Source: Isoetes taiwanensis
Lineage: Eukaryota > Streptophyta > Lycopodiopsida > Isoetales > Isoetaceae
Assembly (NCBI GenBank): GCA_021234155.1
Contig: JAJEKV010000132.1
Span: 992,001 to 1,056,000, forward strand
DNA: 64,000 nucleotides
Direction: 5' to 3'
The notes under the pieces are model-generated. The model was not told where the DNA came from. It ran no database searches and saw only the letters and a list, made by a program, of their open reading frames with translations. The position numbers were made by a program, and so were the translations under genes. How positions within the stretch are numbered: the first letter of the stretch is position 1; each line of letters opens with the position of its first letter. Shown piece after piece: positions 1 to 13,016 of the stretch.

Positions 1-2100
1 AGTTGCATCGGGCTACGTAAAAATGTTAGCAAATGCTAAGCCCAATGAATTGTTCTTATAAGTTTGCCTTTGGAAAATGGACCTCACATTTGAGATCTCA
101 GATGCATTACTTTGGCTCAAACTCCGTGCACATTTGAGACCATGGATTTAAAACCTAAATGTTCTCATTTGTACAAATTATAGTAGTTCGTAGTAAGTTA
201 TGGGGCTGAGAACAAAAAGGTATGATTTTGTTCATTGATACCTAAGCCATCACAGATGGTTTTCAAGTCTGAGATAAATTCCATGGGAATACATCTCACT
301 GATTATAGCAAGAAATATTAAATCATATTTCTAAAAAAGCATCACAAAACTTACGGAAGAATACGTTTTCCTTGAAAGAATCGTCTTCAAATCAAACACT
401 TGGATGAATGCACCTACAACACCAAGAAATGTTTAATACGAAAGCACAAAGAATAAAAAATCAAGGTATAAAACCAAAAAAGAGTAAGAAACATGATCTC
501 AAATCCTGAGATCTTGAAGAACAAAGCAACCAAACATATACGGAACCTTAGAAAAAGAGCTACAAGTGTGAATATGAACCCATGTGAGACACAGTGGACA
601 ATGTACGCAACCAGCATTATATTGCATTTTTAGAGAGTAACAATATTGATAAGTAGGACCACCAATCAGTGAATGAAGCCAAAGGAAAATTAACCATGCA
701 ACTTCATGTAGGGGAGACATCACTATGAGATGCATGTAATCATTTTATATATGGCTTTAAGGTGAGCATGGCGGTTTCAAGGAACACTAGAAGGAATGTT
801 GGACGGATGAATTTATTCAAATTTAGGGAAGAACACTAAAAGCTATGAGATCTAATAATAATGATGTAAACTTTGAACAAGAGGGGAGAAACCATGGAAG
901 AATTCAAAGTAACCTATAAGTATGCAACGAAGGGCAATGATGCTTTAAGTAAGTTAGTAAGAACACCAAGTTCCTTAGGTTGCAAAGCCGAAGTTCACGG
1001 TTTTAGACACAAAGCGACATCTACGTGTAATTGGAATAGAAATCTAAGAAGAATCAAACCATCATTGCTTCCATTCCTCTAGTTTTGACATCTATCAAAC
1101 GCATTTGCCTCTTTCAGGTCCGCTTTTTACAAACTTTCAGTCGTGCTGGAGAAGTGGAAGGCCAATAAGATAGGACCAACCTAAAGCACAATCTCGGTAC
1201 AAATTGACAAACAAAATAGAAACATCAAAGGCACATTACCGGCATATAGGGTTCTTACCAGATAGGAATGAGGAGAGTATGAGGAGAGGAAGAAATGTAA
1301 GATCACACTTGGACGAATGCACCTACAAAAACAAGAAATGTTTAATACGAAAGGAACCGGTTTTGGATTTAGGAGCAACAACGAAGCCCTAAGGTTCTTA
1401 CCAGATCGGAATCCTTTGGCTCCGTTAGTATGAGGAGAGGAAGAAATGAAAATTGCGGATAGTCACAGAAAGAAGGAATTGGACAAGCGAAACCAAAAAA
1501 ATAAAGGCTCGATGGACGGAAGGAGTTATTTCGCGACCTTCTCCATCTCCGTCCTATTTGTAGCCATTTTTTCTAATTTTCTCGGCCATTGATCCGTAAA
1601 AGAGAGGATCTGAAGGTGCAGAACATGCCACCTCACGTTTTGCTTATTTGGAACTGCTACGTGGATAGCCTAGAATTGCAAGGAGGGTTGCACGCTTGGT
1701 TAGGCTGGCGTGCTAAAAATAGTATAGAATGCATGTACACTTGATACATGGGTTTATTTGACTTGTTACACCCATTAAAGTTATGAAATATACCACCATG
1801 AGAATGTTCAATGTTTTGTGGTACATCCGTTGAGCTATGAGGTATATAATACGATGATGATAACTAGTAATACCTTACCTGCTATGATAACTAATACCTT
1901 ACCAACATGCAAAGATGTAGTTTATCTTAAAATATTATTTTGTTAGATTTAAAAAGGTTAGGTTTCCACCAATAGTATATGTAGCTACGTGTTCGTTTGT
2001 TACGACGACATATATATATATTTTTTTTAATTGTGTCCCCTGCTATGAGAACTAATACCCTACCAACATGCTTAAGATGTAGTTTATCTCAACATGCCCT
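1..2100. other. AT-rich non-genic flank
   Basis: I see no gene here. Reading frames are short and show no recognisable motif. Two small dispersed duplications are visible. The block around 400-450 (containing GAATGCACCTACAA and AGAAATGTTTAATACGAAAG) recurs at about 1,306-1,356. A second block ending GTATGAGGAGAGGAAGAAATG occurs at about 1,276-1,296 and again at 1,428-1,448. The segment is therefore probably built partly from old repeat fragments. The satellite array begins abruptly at about 2,101. Confidence 0.6.
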
Positions 2101-5100
2101 CGTATGTTGGCGATGACTTAGGAAGCTAGTCGACAAAAAATCAGAATTTAAGTCCGTACTATGCATTAATTACTTAATTTACTTAATGTCTTGCTACCGC
2201 AAAAGCGGGCCTTGACTTCTAACCGCCCACGACGGAGGAGTACAGGTCCAAACTCCATTCCGTCGGTTCCTTGCTTCGCGTTCTCAACTACATGTGATCG
2301 GCCACGCCCCAAGTGCAAAAGACCAAAACTTCGGCACCCAAAACGCAAACCCCCGCTAGAACACGGCAACTCATAGGGTTTACGTTTGGAGGCTCTATCC
2401 TTGTCGATTCGACTAGGACCTTGGCGCCGTGTGTTGATGTAGGGGGATGTTGATGCCGTGAGCACAAACCCTAAAACCACCCGAAGCGACTTACCCCAAA
2501 AGTCCTCTTCCAAAGGCCCCGCAACGGGACGGGCAACTTCCCCCTCTCCTAACCGCGGATCCGCCTCTCGCCAATGGACTCTTAACGTCAACATTGCCCT
2601 ATGGACCAAGTTTTGTGGCCGAAGCCCACCCCTTCGAAGAAGCGCCAAACTATCTCATGTGCAACACACTCGTAGTCAATTGGCCTAGGAGGTGGCTGCT
2701 GAATACTGCAATGTAGAGCGTAAGTGTTTCTTTCTTTTGCAAAACTGACCGTGTAACTTGGTCCCTAGGGTAATTTTGGCATTTCGGACGATGTGGCGAA
2801 GTCAAATTGCCATTTCGGAGCCTTCGCAATGTCCGAACGACAAAACACTTTGGTTTCTACACTGTTGCCCGGAGGACGCTTCGCGGTTTGATATGTTCTC
2901 CCGGACGGATGTTGGATTTTTTTGGACCTTCTCGAACCAGGTTCCTTGAACAAAGGATTCAACGGTCGGATACGGGAACCGAGATCCGGGAGTGTGGTCT
3001 TTAGCGTACGCCCCGTGCGGGCCGGCCGCCAGAAAGGTGCCTCTGGAAGCTTTTTGGGGCTCGCCTCCTGGGGTTCGGACTCTCCCCTCTAATGAGGAGG
3101 CCTTGCAAGGTCCTGGCCTTGTTTGACTTGGGCAAGTGTGCCAGCTCGAGTGCCCAACAACAGGCTGCCCGGACCGTTCTAATGCAAACTATTTGATCTA
3201 AACCTTATCCAAAATTTTTGAAAGTTGGCATGTATGTTGGCGATGACTTAGGAAGCTAGCTGACAAAAAATCAGAATTTAAGTCCGTACTATGCATTAAT
3301 TACGAATTTACGAATGTCTTGCTACTGCAAAAGCAGCCCTTGACTTCTAACTGCCACAACGGGAGGAGTACAGGTCCAAACTCCATTCCGTCCGTTCCCC
3401 TTGCTTCGCCTTCTCAACTGCATGTGATCGGCCACGTCCCAAGTGCAAAAGACCAAAACTCGGCACCCAAAACGCAAACCCTGCTAGAACCTCGCAACTC
3501 ATAGGGTTTACGTTTCGGAGGCTCTATCCTTGTCGATTTGACTAGGACTTCATGTTTTTGTCTTGACATAGAGGGGGTGTTGACGCCGTGAGCACGGACC
3601 CTAAAACCACCCGGCAGCTTGCCCCAAAAGTCCTCTCCGAAGGCCCCGGGCGACGCGGGCAACTCCCCTCTCCCGAATCAGTGATCCGTCTCTACCAATG
3701 GACTCAAAAACGCCGACATTGCCGTAGGGACTAAGTTTTGTGGCCGAAGCCCACCCCTTCTCGAAGAAGCGCCAAACTATCTCATGTGCAAACACACTCG
3801 TAGTCAACCGCCTAGGAGGTGGGCTGGCGATACCGCAATGTAGGGCGTAAAGTGTTTCTTTCTTTTGCAAAACCAACCGCATAACTTGGTCCCTAGGGTA
3901 ATTTTGGCATTCCGGACGATGTGGGCGTAAGTCGAATCGCCATTTCGAACCTCCACAATGTCCGAACGACAAAACACTTTGGTTTCTACATTAAGCCGCC
4001 GTAGACGCAGCGGTTTTATATGTTCTCCCGGACCTTTCGGACCAGGTTCCTTGAACAAAGGATTCAATGGTGGGATCACGAGGAACCAAGATCGGGAGTG
4101 TGGTCTTTTAGCGTCACGCCCGTGGCTTGCCGCCGTGAAAGGTTGCCTCGGGGAAGCTTTTTGGGGCTCGCCCCGGGTTCGAGACTCTCCCCTCTAATGA
4201 GGAGGCCTTGCAAGGTCCCCGCCTTGTTTGACTTGGGCAAGTGTACCAGCTCTACGCCCAACAACAGTAGGACCGTTCTAATGCAAACTATTTGATCTAA
4301 GCCTTATCCAAAATTTTTGAAAGTTGGCATGTATGTTAGCGATGGCTTAGGAAGCTAGCCGACAAAAATCAGAATTTAGGTCCGTGACTATGCATTAATT
4401 ACGAATTTACTTAATGTCTTGCTACCGCAAAAGCGGGCCTTGACTTCTAACCGCCACAACGGGAGGAGTGTGTCCAAACTCCATTCCTTGTCGATTTGAC
4501 TAGGACCTTTGCCGTGTCTTGGACGTGAGAGGGGGGTGTTGACGCCGTGAGCACGGACCCTAAAACCACCCCGAGGCGGCTTGCCCCAAAAGTCCTCTCC
4601 GAAGGCCCCGGCGCGGACGGGCACCTTCCCTCTCCGTAACTGATCCGTCTCGCCAATGGACTCGAACTTCGACATTGCCCTAGGGACTAAGTTTTGTGGC
4701 CAGAAGCCCCCCCCTTCTGAAGAAGCCAAACTATCTCATGTGCAACACACTTTCGTGAGTCAATTGGCTTAGGAGGTGGTTGGCTGAATCTTGCAATGTA
4801 GGGCGTAAGTGTTTCTTTCTTTTGCAAAACTGACCGTGTAACTTGGTCCCTAGGGTAATTTTGACATTCCGGACGATGTGGCGAAGTCGAATCGCCATTT
4901 CGGGGCCTCCGCAATGCCCGAACGACAAAACACTTTTGTTTCTACACTGTCGCCCGCAGGATGCTTCGCGGTTTGATATGTTCTCCCGGACGGATGTTGG
5001 ATTTTTTTGGACCTTCTCGGACCAGGTTCCTTGAACAAAGGATTCAACGGTCGGATACGGAACCGAGATCCAGGAGTGTGGTCTTTAGCGTCGCGACCCC

Positions 5101-8100
5101 CGGGGAGCTGCCAGAAAGGGTCTCGGGAAGCTTTTTGGGGCTCGTCTTCTGGGGTTCAGACTCTCCCCTCTAATGAGGAGGCCTTGCAAGGTCCTGACCT
5201 TGTTTGACTTGGGCAAGTGTGCCAGCTCGGGTGCCCAACAACAGGCTGCCCGGACCGTTCTAATGCAAACTATTTGATCTAAACCTTATCCAAAAATTTT
5301 GAAAGTTGGCCTGTATGTTGGCGATGGCTTAGGAAGCTGGCTGACAAAAAATCAGAATTTAAGTCCGTACTATGCATTAATTACGAATTTACGAATGTCT
5401 TGCTACTGCAAAAGCGTGCCTTGACTTCTAACTGCCACAACGGGAGGAGTACAGGTCCAAACTCTATTTCGTCAGTTCCCCTTGCTTCGCGTTCTCAACT
5501 GCATGTGATCGGCCACGTCCCAAGTGCAAAAGGACCAAAACTCGGCACCCAAAACGCAAAACCCCGCTAGAACACGGCAATTCATAGGGTTTACGTTTGG
5601 AGGCTCTATCCTTGTCGATTTGACTAGGACCTTAGCGTAGATGTCTTGACTAGGGGGTGTTGATGCGAGCATGGACCCTAAAACCACCCGAGGCGGCTTA
5701 TCCCAAAAGTCCTCTCCCGAAGGCCACAGCGGCGACGACGGGCAACTTCCCTCTCCTGGAACCGACTGTCTCTACGCCAATGGACTCGAGCGTCGACATT
5801 GCCTTATGGACCAAGTTTTGTGGGCGAATCCCACCCTTCTCGAAGAAGCGCCAAACTATCTCATGTGCAACACACTCGTAGTCAATTGGCCTGGGAGGTG
5901 GTGTTTGTTGAATCTTGCAATGTAGGGCGTAAGTGTTTCTTTGTTTTGCAAAACTGGCCGTGTAACTTTGTCCCTAGGGTAATTTTGGCATTCCGGACGA
6001 TGTGGCGAAGTCGAATCGCCATTTTTCCGAACCTCCGCAATGTCCGAACGACAAAACACTTTGGTTTCTATGTCGCCCTTGCTAGGATGCCAGCGGTTTG
6101 ATATCTTCTCCGGGACGGATGTTGGATTTTTGGACCTTCGGACCAGGTTCCTTGAACAAAGGATTCAGCGGTCGGATCACGGGGAACCGGAGATCCGGGA
6201 GTGTGGTCTTTAGCGTCGCCCGTGGCTTGATTTGCCGCCAGAAAGTACGCCTCGGGAAGCTTTTGGGGCTCGCCTCACGGGGGTTGAGACTCTCCCTCTA
6301 ATGAGGGAGGCCTTGCAAGGTCCCGGCCTTGTTTGACTTGGGCAAGTGTGCCATGGCCAAGCGCCCAACAACAGCTGCAGGACCGTTCTAATGCAAACTA
6401 TTTGATCTAAACCTTATCCAAAATTTTTGAAAGTTGGCCCACGTATGTTGGCGATGACTTAGGAAGCTAGTTGACAAAAAAATCACAATTTAAGTCTCGT
6501 ACTATACATTAATTACGAATTTCTTAATATCTTGCTACCGCAAAAGTGGCCCTTGACCCCGAGGAGTACTGGTCCAAACTCCTTTCGTCAATTCCCCTTG
6601 CCGGCGTTCTCAATCGCATGTGATCGGCCACGCCCCAAGTGCAAAGACCAAAACTTCGGCAAAACGCAAACCCCGCTAGAACACGGCAACTCATAGGGTT
6701 TACGTTTGAGGCTCTATCCTTGTCGATTTTGACTAGGACCTTGGCGCCGCGGTCTTGGCGTAGGGGGGTGTTGACGGCAGAGCGATCTTACGGACCCTAA
6801 AAACCCGGCAAAATTTTGCCCCAAAAGTCCTCTCGAAGGCCCCCGGGCGATCGACGGGCAACTTCCCCTCTCCGGTGATCTGTCTCGCCAATGGACTCGA
6901 GAACTCGACATTGCCCTAGGGACTAAGTTTTGTGGCGAAGCCCACCCCTTCTCGAAGAAGCGCCAAAACTATCTCATGTGCAAACACTTTCGTAGTCAAT
7001 TGGCCTAGGAGGTGGGCTGGAGAATCTTTGCAATGTAGGGCGTAAGTGTTTCTTTCTTTTGCAAAACCGGCCAGGTGTAACTTGGTCCCTAGGGTAATTT
7101 TGACATTCGGACGATGTGGCGTAAGTCGAATCGCCATTTCGCCTCCGCAATGCCCGAACGACAAAACACCGCCGCCCGCAGATGCCAGCGGTTTGATATG
7201 TTCTCCCGGACGGATGTTGGATTTTTGGACCTTCTCGGACCAGGTTCCTTGAACAAAGGATTCAACGGTCGGATCACGGAACCGAGAGATCGAGTGTGGT
7301 CTTTAGCGCGTCGCCCCGTGGATTTGCCGAGAAAAGGCTCTCGGGAAGCTTTTGGGGCTCGTCTTAAGGGGTTGGGACTCTCCCCTCTAATGAGGAGGCC
7401 TTGCAAGGTCGGCCTTGTTTGACTTGGGCAAGTGTGCATTTCAGGTGCCCAAGAGCAGGCTGCCGGACCGTTCTAATGCAAACTATTTGATCTAAACCTT
7501 ATCCAAAAATTTTGAAAGTTGGCCTGTATGTTGGCGATGGCTTAGGAAGTCGGGTTGACAAAAAATCAGAATTTAAGTCCGTACTATGCATTAATTACGA
7601 ATTTCTGAATGTCTTGCCTCTTGCAAAAGCGTGCCTTGACTTCTAAGCGCCACAACGGGAGGAGTACAGGTCCAAACTCCATTTAAATCAGTTCCTTGCT
7701 TGGCGTTCTCAATGCATGTGATCGGCCACGCCCCAAGTGCAAAAGACCAAAACTTCGGCACCCAAAGCGCCAAACCCCGCTAGAACACGGCAACTCATAG
7801 GGTTTATGTTTTGAGGCTCTATCCTTGTCGATTTGACTAGGACCTTGCGCCCGATATCTTGGCGTAGGGGGGGTGTTGATGCGAGCACGGACCCTAAAAC
7901 CACCCGAAGCGGCTTGCCCCAAAGTCCTCTCCGAAGGCCCCGGCGACGGACGGGCAACTTTCCCTCTCCGGGAACCCGATCGATCTACGCCAATGGACTC
8001 GAAGCGTCGACATTGCCCTAGGGACCAAGTTTTGTGGCGAAGCCCACCCCTTCGAAGAAGCCAAACTATCTCATGCAACACACTCGTAGTCAATTGGCCT

Positions 8101-9923
8101 AGGAGGTGGTGGCGAATACCGCAATGTAGGGCGTAAGTGTTTCTTTCTTTTTGCAAAACCCAGGTGTAACTTGGTCCCTAGGGTAATTTTGGCATTCGGA
8201 CGATGTGGCGAAGTCGAATCGCCATTTGGGGGCCTCGCAATGCCCGAACGACAAAACACTTTTGTTTTCAACGTCGCTCGAGGGATGCTTTCAGCGGTTT
8301 GATATGTTCTCCGGGGACGGATGTTGGATTTTTTGGACCTTCGGACCAGGTTCCTTGAACAAAGGATTCAAGCGGGCCGGGGATCACGGAACCCGAGATC
8401 GGGGAGTGTGGTCTTTAGCGTCGCCCGGTGGTATTTGCCGAGAAAGGCTGTCGGGGGGAAGCTTTTGGGGCTCTCGTCTCGGGGTTCGGACTCTCCCTCT
8501 AATGAGGAGGCCTTGCAAGGTCGGCCTTGTTTGACTTGGGCAAGTGTGCGGCTCGGGTGCCCAACAACAAGGCTGCCCCGGACCGTTCTAATGCAAACTA
8601 TTTGATCTAAACCTTATCCAAAAATTTTGAAAGTTGGCCTCGTATGTTGGCGATGGCTTAGGAAGTCGGGCCGACAAAAAATCAGAATTTAAGTCCATTA
8701 CTATGCATTAATTACTTAATTTACGAATGTCTTGCCTACCGCAAAAGCGTGCCTTGACTTCTAAGCGCCACAAGCGGGAGGAGTACAGTCCAAACTCCAT
8801 TTCGTCGGTTCCCCTTGCTTCGCGTTCTCAAGCGCATGTGATGCCACGCCCCAAGTGCAAAAGACCAAAACTTCGGCACCCAAAGCGCCAAACCACCGCT
8901 AGAACACGGCAACTCATAGGGTTTATGTTTTGGGAGGCTCTATCCTTGTCAGATTTGACTAGGACCTTTATGATGTCTTGACGTAGAGGGGGTGTTGATG
9001 CAGAGCACGGACCCTAAAAACCACCCGAGGCGGCTTGCCCCAAAAGTCCTCTCCGGAAGGCCGGGCGACGGACGGGCAACTTCCCTCTCAGGAACCCCGA
9101 TCTGTCTCTCGCCAATGGACTCAACGTCGACATTGCCCTAGGGACCAAGTTTTGTGGCCGAAGCCCACCCCTTCACGAAGAAGCGCCAAACTATCTCATG
9201 TGCAACACACTCGTAGTCAATTGGCCTAGGAGGTGGGCTGCTTTGAATACCGCAATGTAGGGCGTAAAGTGTTTCTTTCTTTTGCAAAACCCACCGTGTA
9301 ACTTGGTCCCTAGGGTAATTTTGGCATTCCGGACGATGTAGCGAAGTCGAATCGCCATTTCTCGAGTCTCCGCGAATGTCCTAACGACAAAACACTTTGG
9401 TTTCTACAATCGCCGCCGCGGGGCGCTTCGGGTTTGATATGTTCTCCTGGGCCGGATGTTGGATTTTTGGACCTTCTGGACCAGGTTCCTTGAACAAAGG
9501 ATTCAACGGTCGGATACGGGAACCGAGATCGGGGAGTGTGGTCTTTAGCGTCGCCCCCGGCGAGGCGTTGCCGAGGAAAGGTCGCCTCGGGGAAGCTTTT
9601 GGGGCTCGCCTCACGGGGTTCAGACTCTCCTCTCTAATGAAGAGGCCTTGCAAGGTCCTGGCCTTGTTTGACTTGGGCAAGTGTGCCAGCTCGGCCGCCC
9701 AACAACAGGCTGCCCGGACCGTTCTAATGCAAAACGGACGGGCAACTTCCCCTCTCCGGAACTGTGATCTGTCTCTGCCAATGGACTCAGAACGTCGACA
9801 TTGCCCTAGGGACCAAGTTTTGTGGCCAGAAGCCCACCCCTTCTCGAAGAAGCGCCAAACTATCTCATGTGCAACACACTCGTAGTCAAGTGGCCTAGGA
9901 GGTGGCTGCTGAATACTGCTGAA
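2101..9923. repeat. Tandem array of ~1.1 kb satellite-like monomers (7 copies + fragment)
   Basis: The landmark ATGTTGGCGATG(A/G)CTTAGGAAG recurs at about 2,104, 3,233, 4,331, 5,315, 6,446, 7,528 and 8,645. This gives spacings of roughly 0.98-1.13 kb and seven head-to-tail monomers. A final piece from about 9,735 resumes in mid-monomer after an internal deletion and stops at 9,923. Long blocks are nearly invariant, for example the stretch containing GGTCCCTAGGGTAATTTTG and the stretch containing GGTTCCTTGAACAAAGGATT. Short C/G-rich patches differ in length and sequence in every copy. The open frames inside monomers do not survive from copy to copy, so I read the array as non-coding. I do not recognise the family. 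It could be a true satellite or a locally amplified transposon segment. Confidence 0.93.
4450..4495. other. Deletion junction in satellite monomer 3
   Basis: Monomer 3 is only about 0.98 kb. The sequence passes from the conserved AACTCCATTCC segment directly to CTTGTCGATTTGACTAGGACC. The roughly 150 bp present in the other monomers, including the GATCGGCCACG block, is missing. The short shared TCC/ATTCC at the junction suggests a microhomology-type deletion. Confidence 0.7.
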
Positions 9924-11399
9924 TACCATGAGAATTCTTTATATGGTTAACATCTTCTAGGGCAGTGACACCTAGAATAAAATCCTTTGCACTAGCATCT
10001 TCCTTCATTGTGCATTCATAAATCATTTTAGGCAAACTATCATACAACTCAACGATAAACGAATATACCTCTTCTTCTTTTTCTGATAGTCTGTTAATTT
10101 TAGGTAGTAACAGCAACCATTGGCTGAATCCTAGATGTGTGACTGCAGAAATCTGCTTAGGTGTACGCATTGCCTCTTTCTCCAATATTAATTCATGAAC
10201 TTTCATGTTCCTGATACAGCATATGATGGTCTGCACTGCATTATTAGGACATTCAATCCTATTCTTATCATCCAATGTCACACAGTTGTTTATTCCAGGT
10301 GGGAGGAATGATTTCAAACTCCACCTCATCATCAGCCGCTTTCTGCATATTGCATGTGTCCAAGGACCATAATAACAGTTAGAGGAAAGTTAAATACATG
10401 AAATTCAAGCAACCTGCATATTGGATATCTATTCCTAAGTTGCAGCCTAGGACAGCATAGCCACTCAAACCAACTGGAGAGAAAGAAAAAGACAACACCA
10501 GATATCTCCAGAGTAGTGAAGTATCTAAAAAAAACCCAGTCCGAACTAGAATCCTAGACCTGACATCCGCCTTGGTCAATCCCTTGACTGTATTATCACT
10601 CTACTACTAGTCTGAGCCTTACTAGCATAGTGTCTTTTAACTTCTCATCTTTAAATACTCTATCAGCAAATCACTATTGTATAGATCCTGTCCACCACTT
10701 TATACTGCTGTATTTTTTCGTTTACAATAAGTCTTTAGAATAAGGTTGTCTTAGACATATTTATATGTTTTTTAGCATTTAAACTTCACCATTGTGAATT
10801 ATCCAGACCATTGGTCAATAACCACTTTTTTGTAGAAAAACCTTTTGAGAAAAGTATTAGATCTTTCTGGATCCTATCTGTTTTACTCAGCCAGATTGAA
10901 TTATTTTATAGTGTTTCTACTGGATATCCATAACCTAGGTTATAAATACCACAATATTGGTGTTCATCTACCATGTCGGCTACCACATTGGGTAAGTATT
11001 CGTTGTGGTTAGAGGTCTGTTAACAACAACCAAACCAGATCTAATGATTACCTTATAGTAACCACTTATCATTATGGATCCTCAAGTATTAATCTCAACT
11101 CATCTATCAAACTTATGTACACATGAATCTACAAGCATTGGTATGTCAATCTGTAGTTTAAACTGGATCATACAAATTTAAAACAGATTTCCATATTTCT
11201 GATATAAATATGCCAGAATTGTTTTACAAAATTAGACCTGTGTCTTGGTCATTTTTAACCAGCAATATCATTCAAAACGATATGTTATATCCTATATATT
11301 GGACCAGTGTTCTTATCTCTATAAGCTGTTAAACATATTCAGCTGGACTATCTAGTCAATCATCCATATATTCTTAAAGGACAGATAATATATCTTAAG

Positions 11400-11663
11400 T
11401 TAAACCAAGTTGTAAAGATGAAAACATAAGAAATGTAACCCTGATATGTTAACCAGCTCATATGCTGCAGCAGAGAATAGAATAGTTTTTTTATCGTCCA
11501 CTGAGAAGCACGTTGCTAAGTCTTCCTCATAATGGATCCGTCCTTCTAGCAATACCCAACTATTAAAGCAAAGGAGACAATGAGTAGAAAACCCCGTACC
11601 TGCAGCCAAACAATACCCTGTTAGCATTAAAAATGGTATCAGGGCAAGGGCCAAAAGGTACAT
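11400..11663 (-). pseudogene. Second copy of the hydrophobic ORF, altered C-terminus
   Basis: It carries the same hydrophobic segment and CLLC pair as the ORF at 17,942-18,310. It then continues through a 28 bp insertion (ATAGAATAGTTTTTTTATCG region, about 11,481-11,508) that changes the downstream frame. Read as a broken duplicate. Confidence 0.5.
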
Positions 11664-12030
11664 TGGGGTTTTCAGCTCTTCGCTGATTGCCCATTGTCCC
11701 TTTTGCCCTATTAGTAGGTTTTTGCTAGAATAATTATCATAAATCTGAAATCTATATTTGTGAAGTCACAATCTACTGATCACATGTATATGTGTATTTA
11801 CATTCTAAACAAGCTTAGATCACAAAATGTCCTCCATTAATAAATAATCATCTACAATGGACTATTTAAAAGCTGTTAGATCTTCTAAAGCCGTCTTCAT
11901 AACTATGTAAACAGTCCTCTATGTGATATTTCAGCTTGTATCTAGACTGTACAGCTCTAAATTGGATGTCTTAATAGCATAAAGATCTCTGTTTCATTAT
12001 CATGTGATCCTGTGAAGAGTAACTAAAAGA

Positions 12031-12533
12031 CTAGTATTCTTTGAACACATAAACCCTCACGGATTTATTAATGGAATTCTGGACCAGATCAAAGTTATGT
12101 ACTTTATAAGAACTCAATAAAAAAACCTGATCGAAGTCAAGATCTTCATCAAGCTCCTGAGAATCGTGCACTCTATTTGCTGCATGATATTCTTCTTGGC
12201 GCCTCTTGCCAGCTAGTTTTGGGCTCCTCTGATAGCCCATTCTGTCTTCCTTAAAGCTTCCGCCTCTTCTTAAGCCATAGCTACCTCTGCTGCCTCTGGA
12301 ATCCATGCTCTCAACAGGTCTATCAGCTCTCAAAGCATAAGCGGCAAACTCCCGCCAGTGCGCAATTTTAACTCTTCCTCATCTGAACTAGATGTGTAAC
12401 ACCCGTCCGAATCAAAGCCCATAATGTGGGCGCTTATATCAAAACGATTTTTATTCTGGCCTGCCTTGTGAAATCCTACCAAGGTATAAAGTTTGGTCAG
12501 GCCGGCTTTTCCACCGTTTCTGGCTGCCACCAT
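12031..12533 (-). pseudogene. Frameshifted second copy of the 168-aa ORF
   Basis: This is near-identical to the ORF at 18,572-19,078 except at about 12,353-12,367. There copy A reads GCCAGTGCGCAATTTTAAC where copy B reads GCTTCAGGTCTGCAATTTTTAAC. The change breaks the frame into two pieces, after the SSSDEEELK region and before ALRADRP. The rest of the protein is unchanged, so the break looks recent. Confidence 0.7.
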
Positions 12534-12869
12534 TAAATGCTAACCCTAAACCAAGGTTATTTAATTACCTTATCAATTTATACATATCGTATATGTACCT
12601 ATGATGTTCGTCTACTAACCTTATAGAGGATAATAAATAACCAGTCGATTGGATTTCATAGACTCTATGTCCACTGGATTATGCAAGATCAGTCCATATA
12701 TTTTTAATAATCGGTTTCATTTTGAACCCTTTACAACAAGTTTAATTCCCAGTACCCTATAAAATAGACCATCATATTGTTTTTTATAAAATTTGAACAC
12801 TGTCAAAGATGTGTGAAGTTAGAATAATATAGCAGAGCCACACACATGCAATAAAAAAAAACCCTTCCA

Positions 12870-12970
12870 CCTACTGTGGAATGAGGAAGAACACACCTAT
12901 AAAGGTAAAGATCTGTGACCATGGGGTTGGCTGACCCCCACTATCACAGTAGGGGTTAAGCCTCATCCCA
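12870..12970 (-). other. Structured 3' tail of the RT element, H-type pseudoknot potential
   Basis: Between the RT stop (13,017) and the unit boundary the sequence can fold extensively. 12,929-12,962 forms a hairpin (GGCTGACCCCCACT with AGTAGGGGTTAAGCC). TGGAATGAGG at 12,877-12,886 pairs with CCTCATCCCA at 12,961-12,970. CCTACTGTG at 12,870-12,878 is the reverse complement of CACAGTAGG at 12,945-12,953. The last two pairings interleave in H-type pseudoknot order. Structured 3' tails are used by target-primed retroelements for RT recognition; that role here is inference. Confidence 0.5.
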
Positions 12971-13016
12971 TACTTGAAAAGCCTATTTAAAGCACATAGC
13001 ATTGTTACCTTGAAGA

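Larger units (their letters stand above)
9924..12860 (-). repeat. Direct-repeat copy A of the RT element (truncated second unit)
   Basis: This 2.9 kb block matches 16,503-19,410 base for base over long stretches. I saw a few tens of differences by eye. They include a 28 bp segment near 11,481 absent from the other copy, a 13 bp segment near 11,740 absent from the other copy, and a 2 bp loss at about 10,269 that breaks the reading frame. It ends at 9,924 in the middle of an ORF, next to satellite sequence. It is too long and too coding-rich to be an ordinary LTR. Confidence 0.9.

Noticed and set aside
2166-9929. Long open frames on both strands inside the satellite (up to ~180 codons)
   Set aside because: They do not keep frame between monomers and show no family motif. 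GC-rich repeats with few stop codons explain them.
12870-13000. Hammerhead ribozyme at the RT element boundary, as known in Penelope-like elements
   Set aside because: I looked for the CTGANGA and GAAA core in the right order on both strands and did not find it. A TCATCAG/TTTC pair at about 10,323 is in the wrong order.
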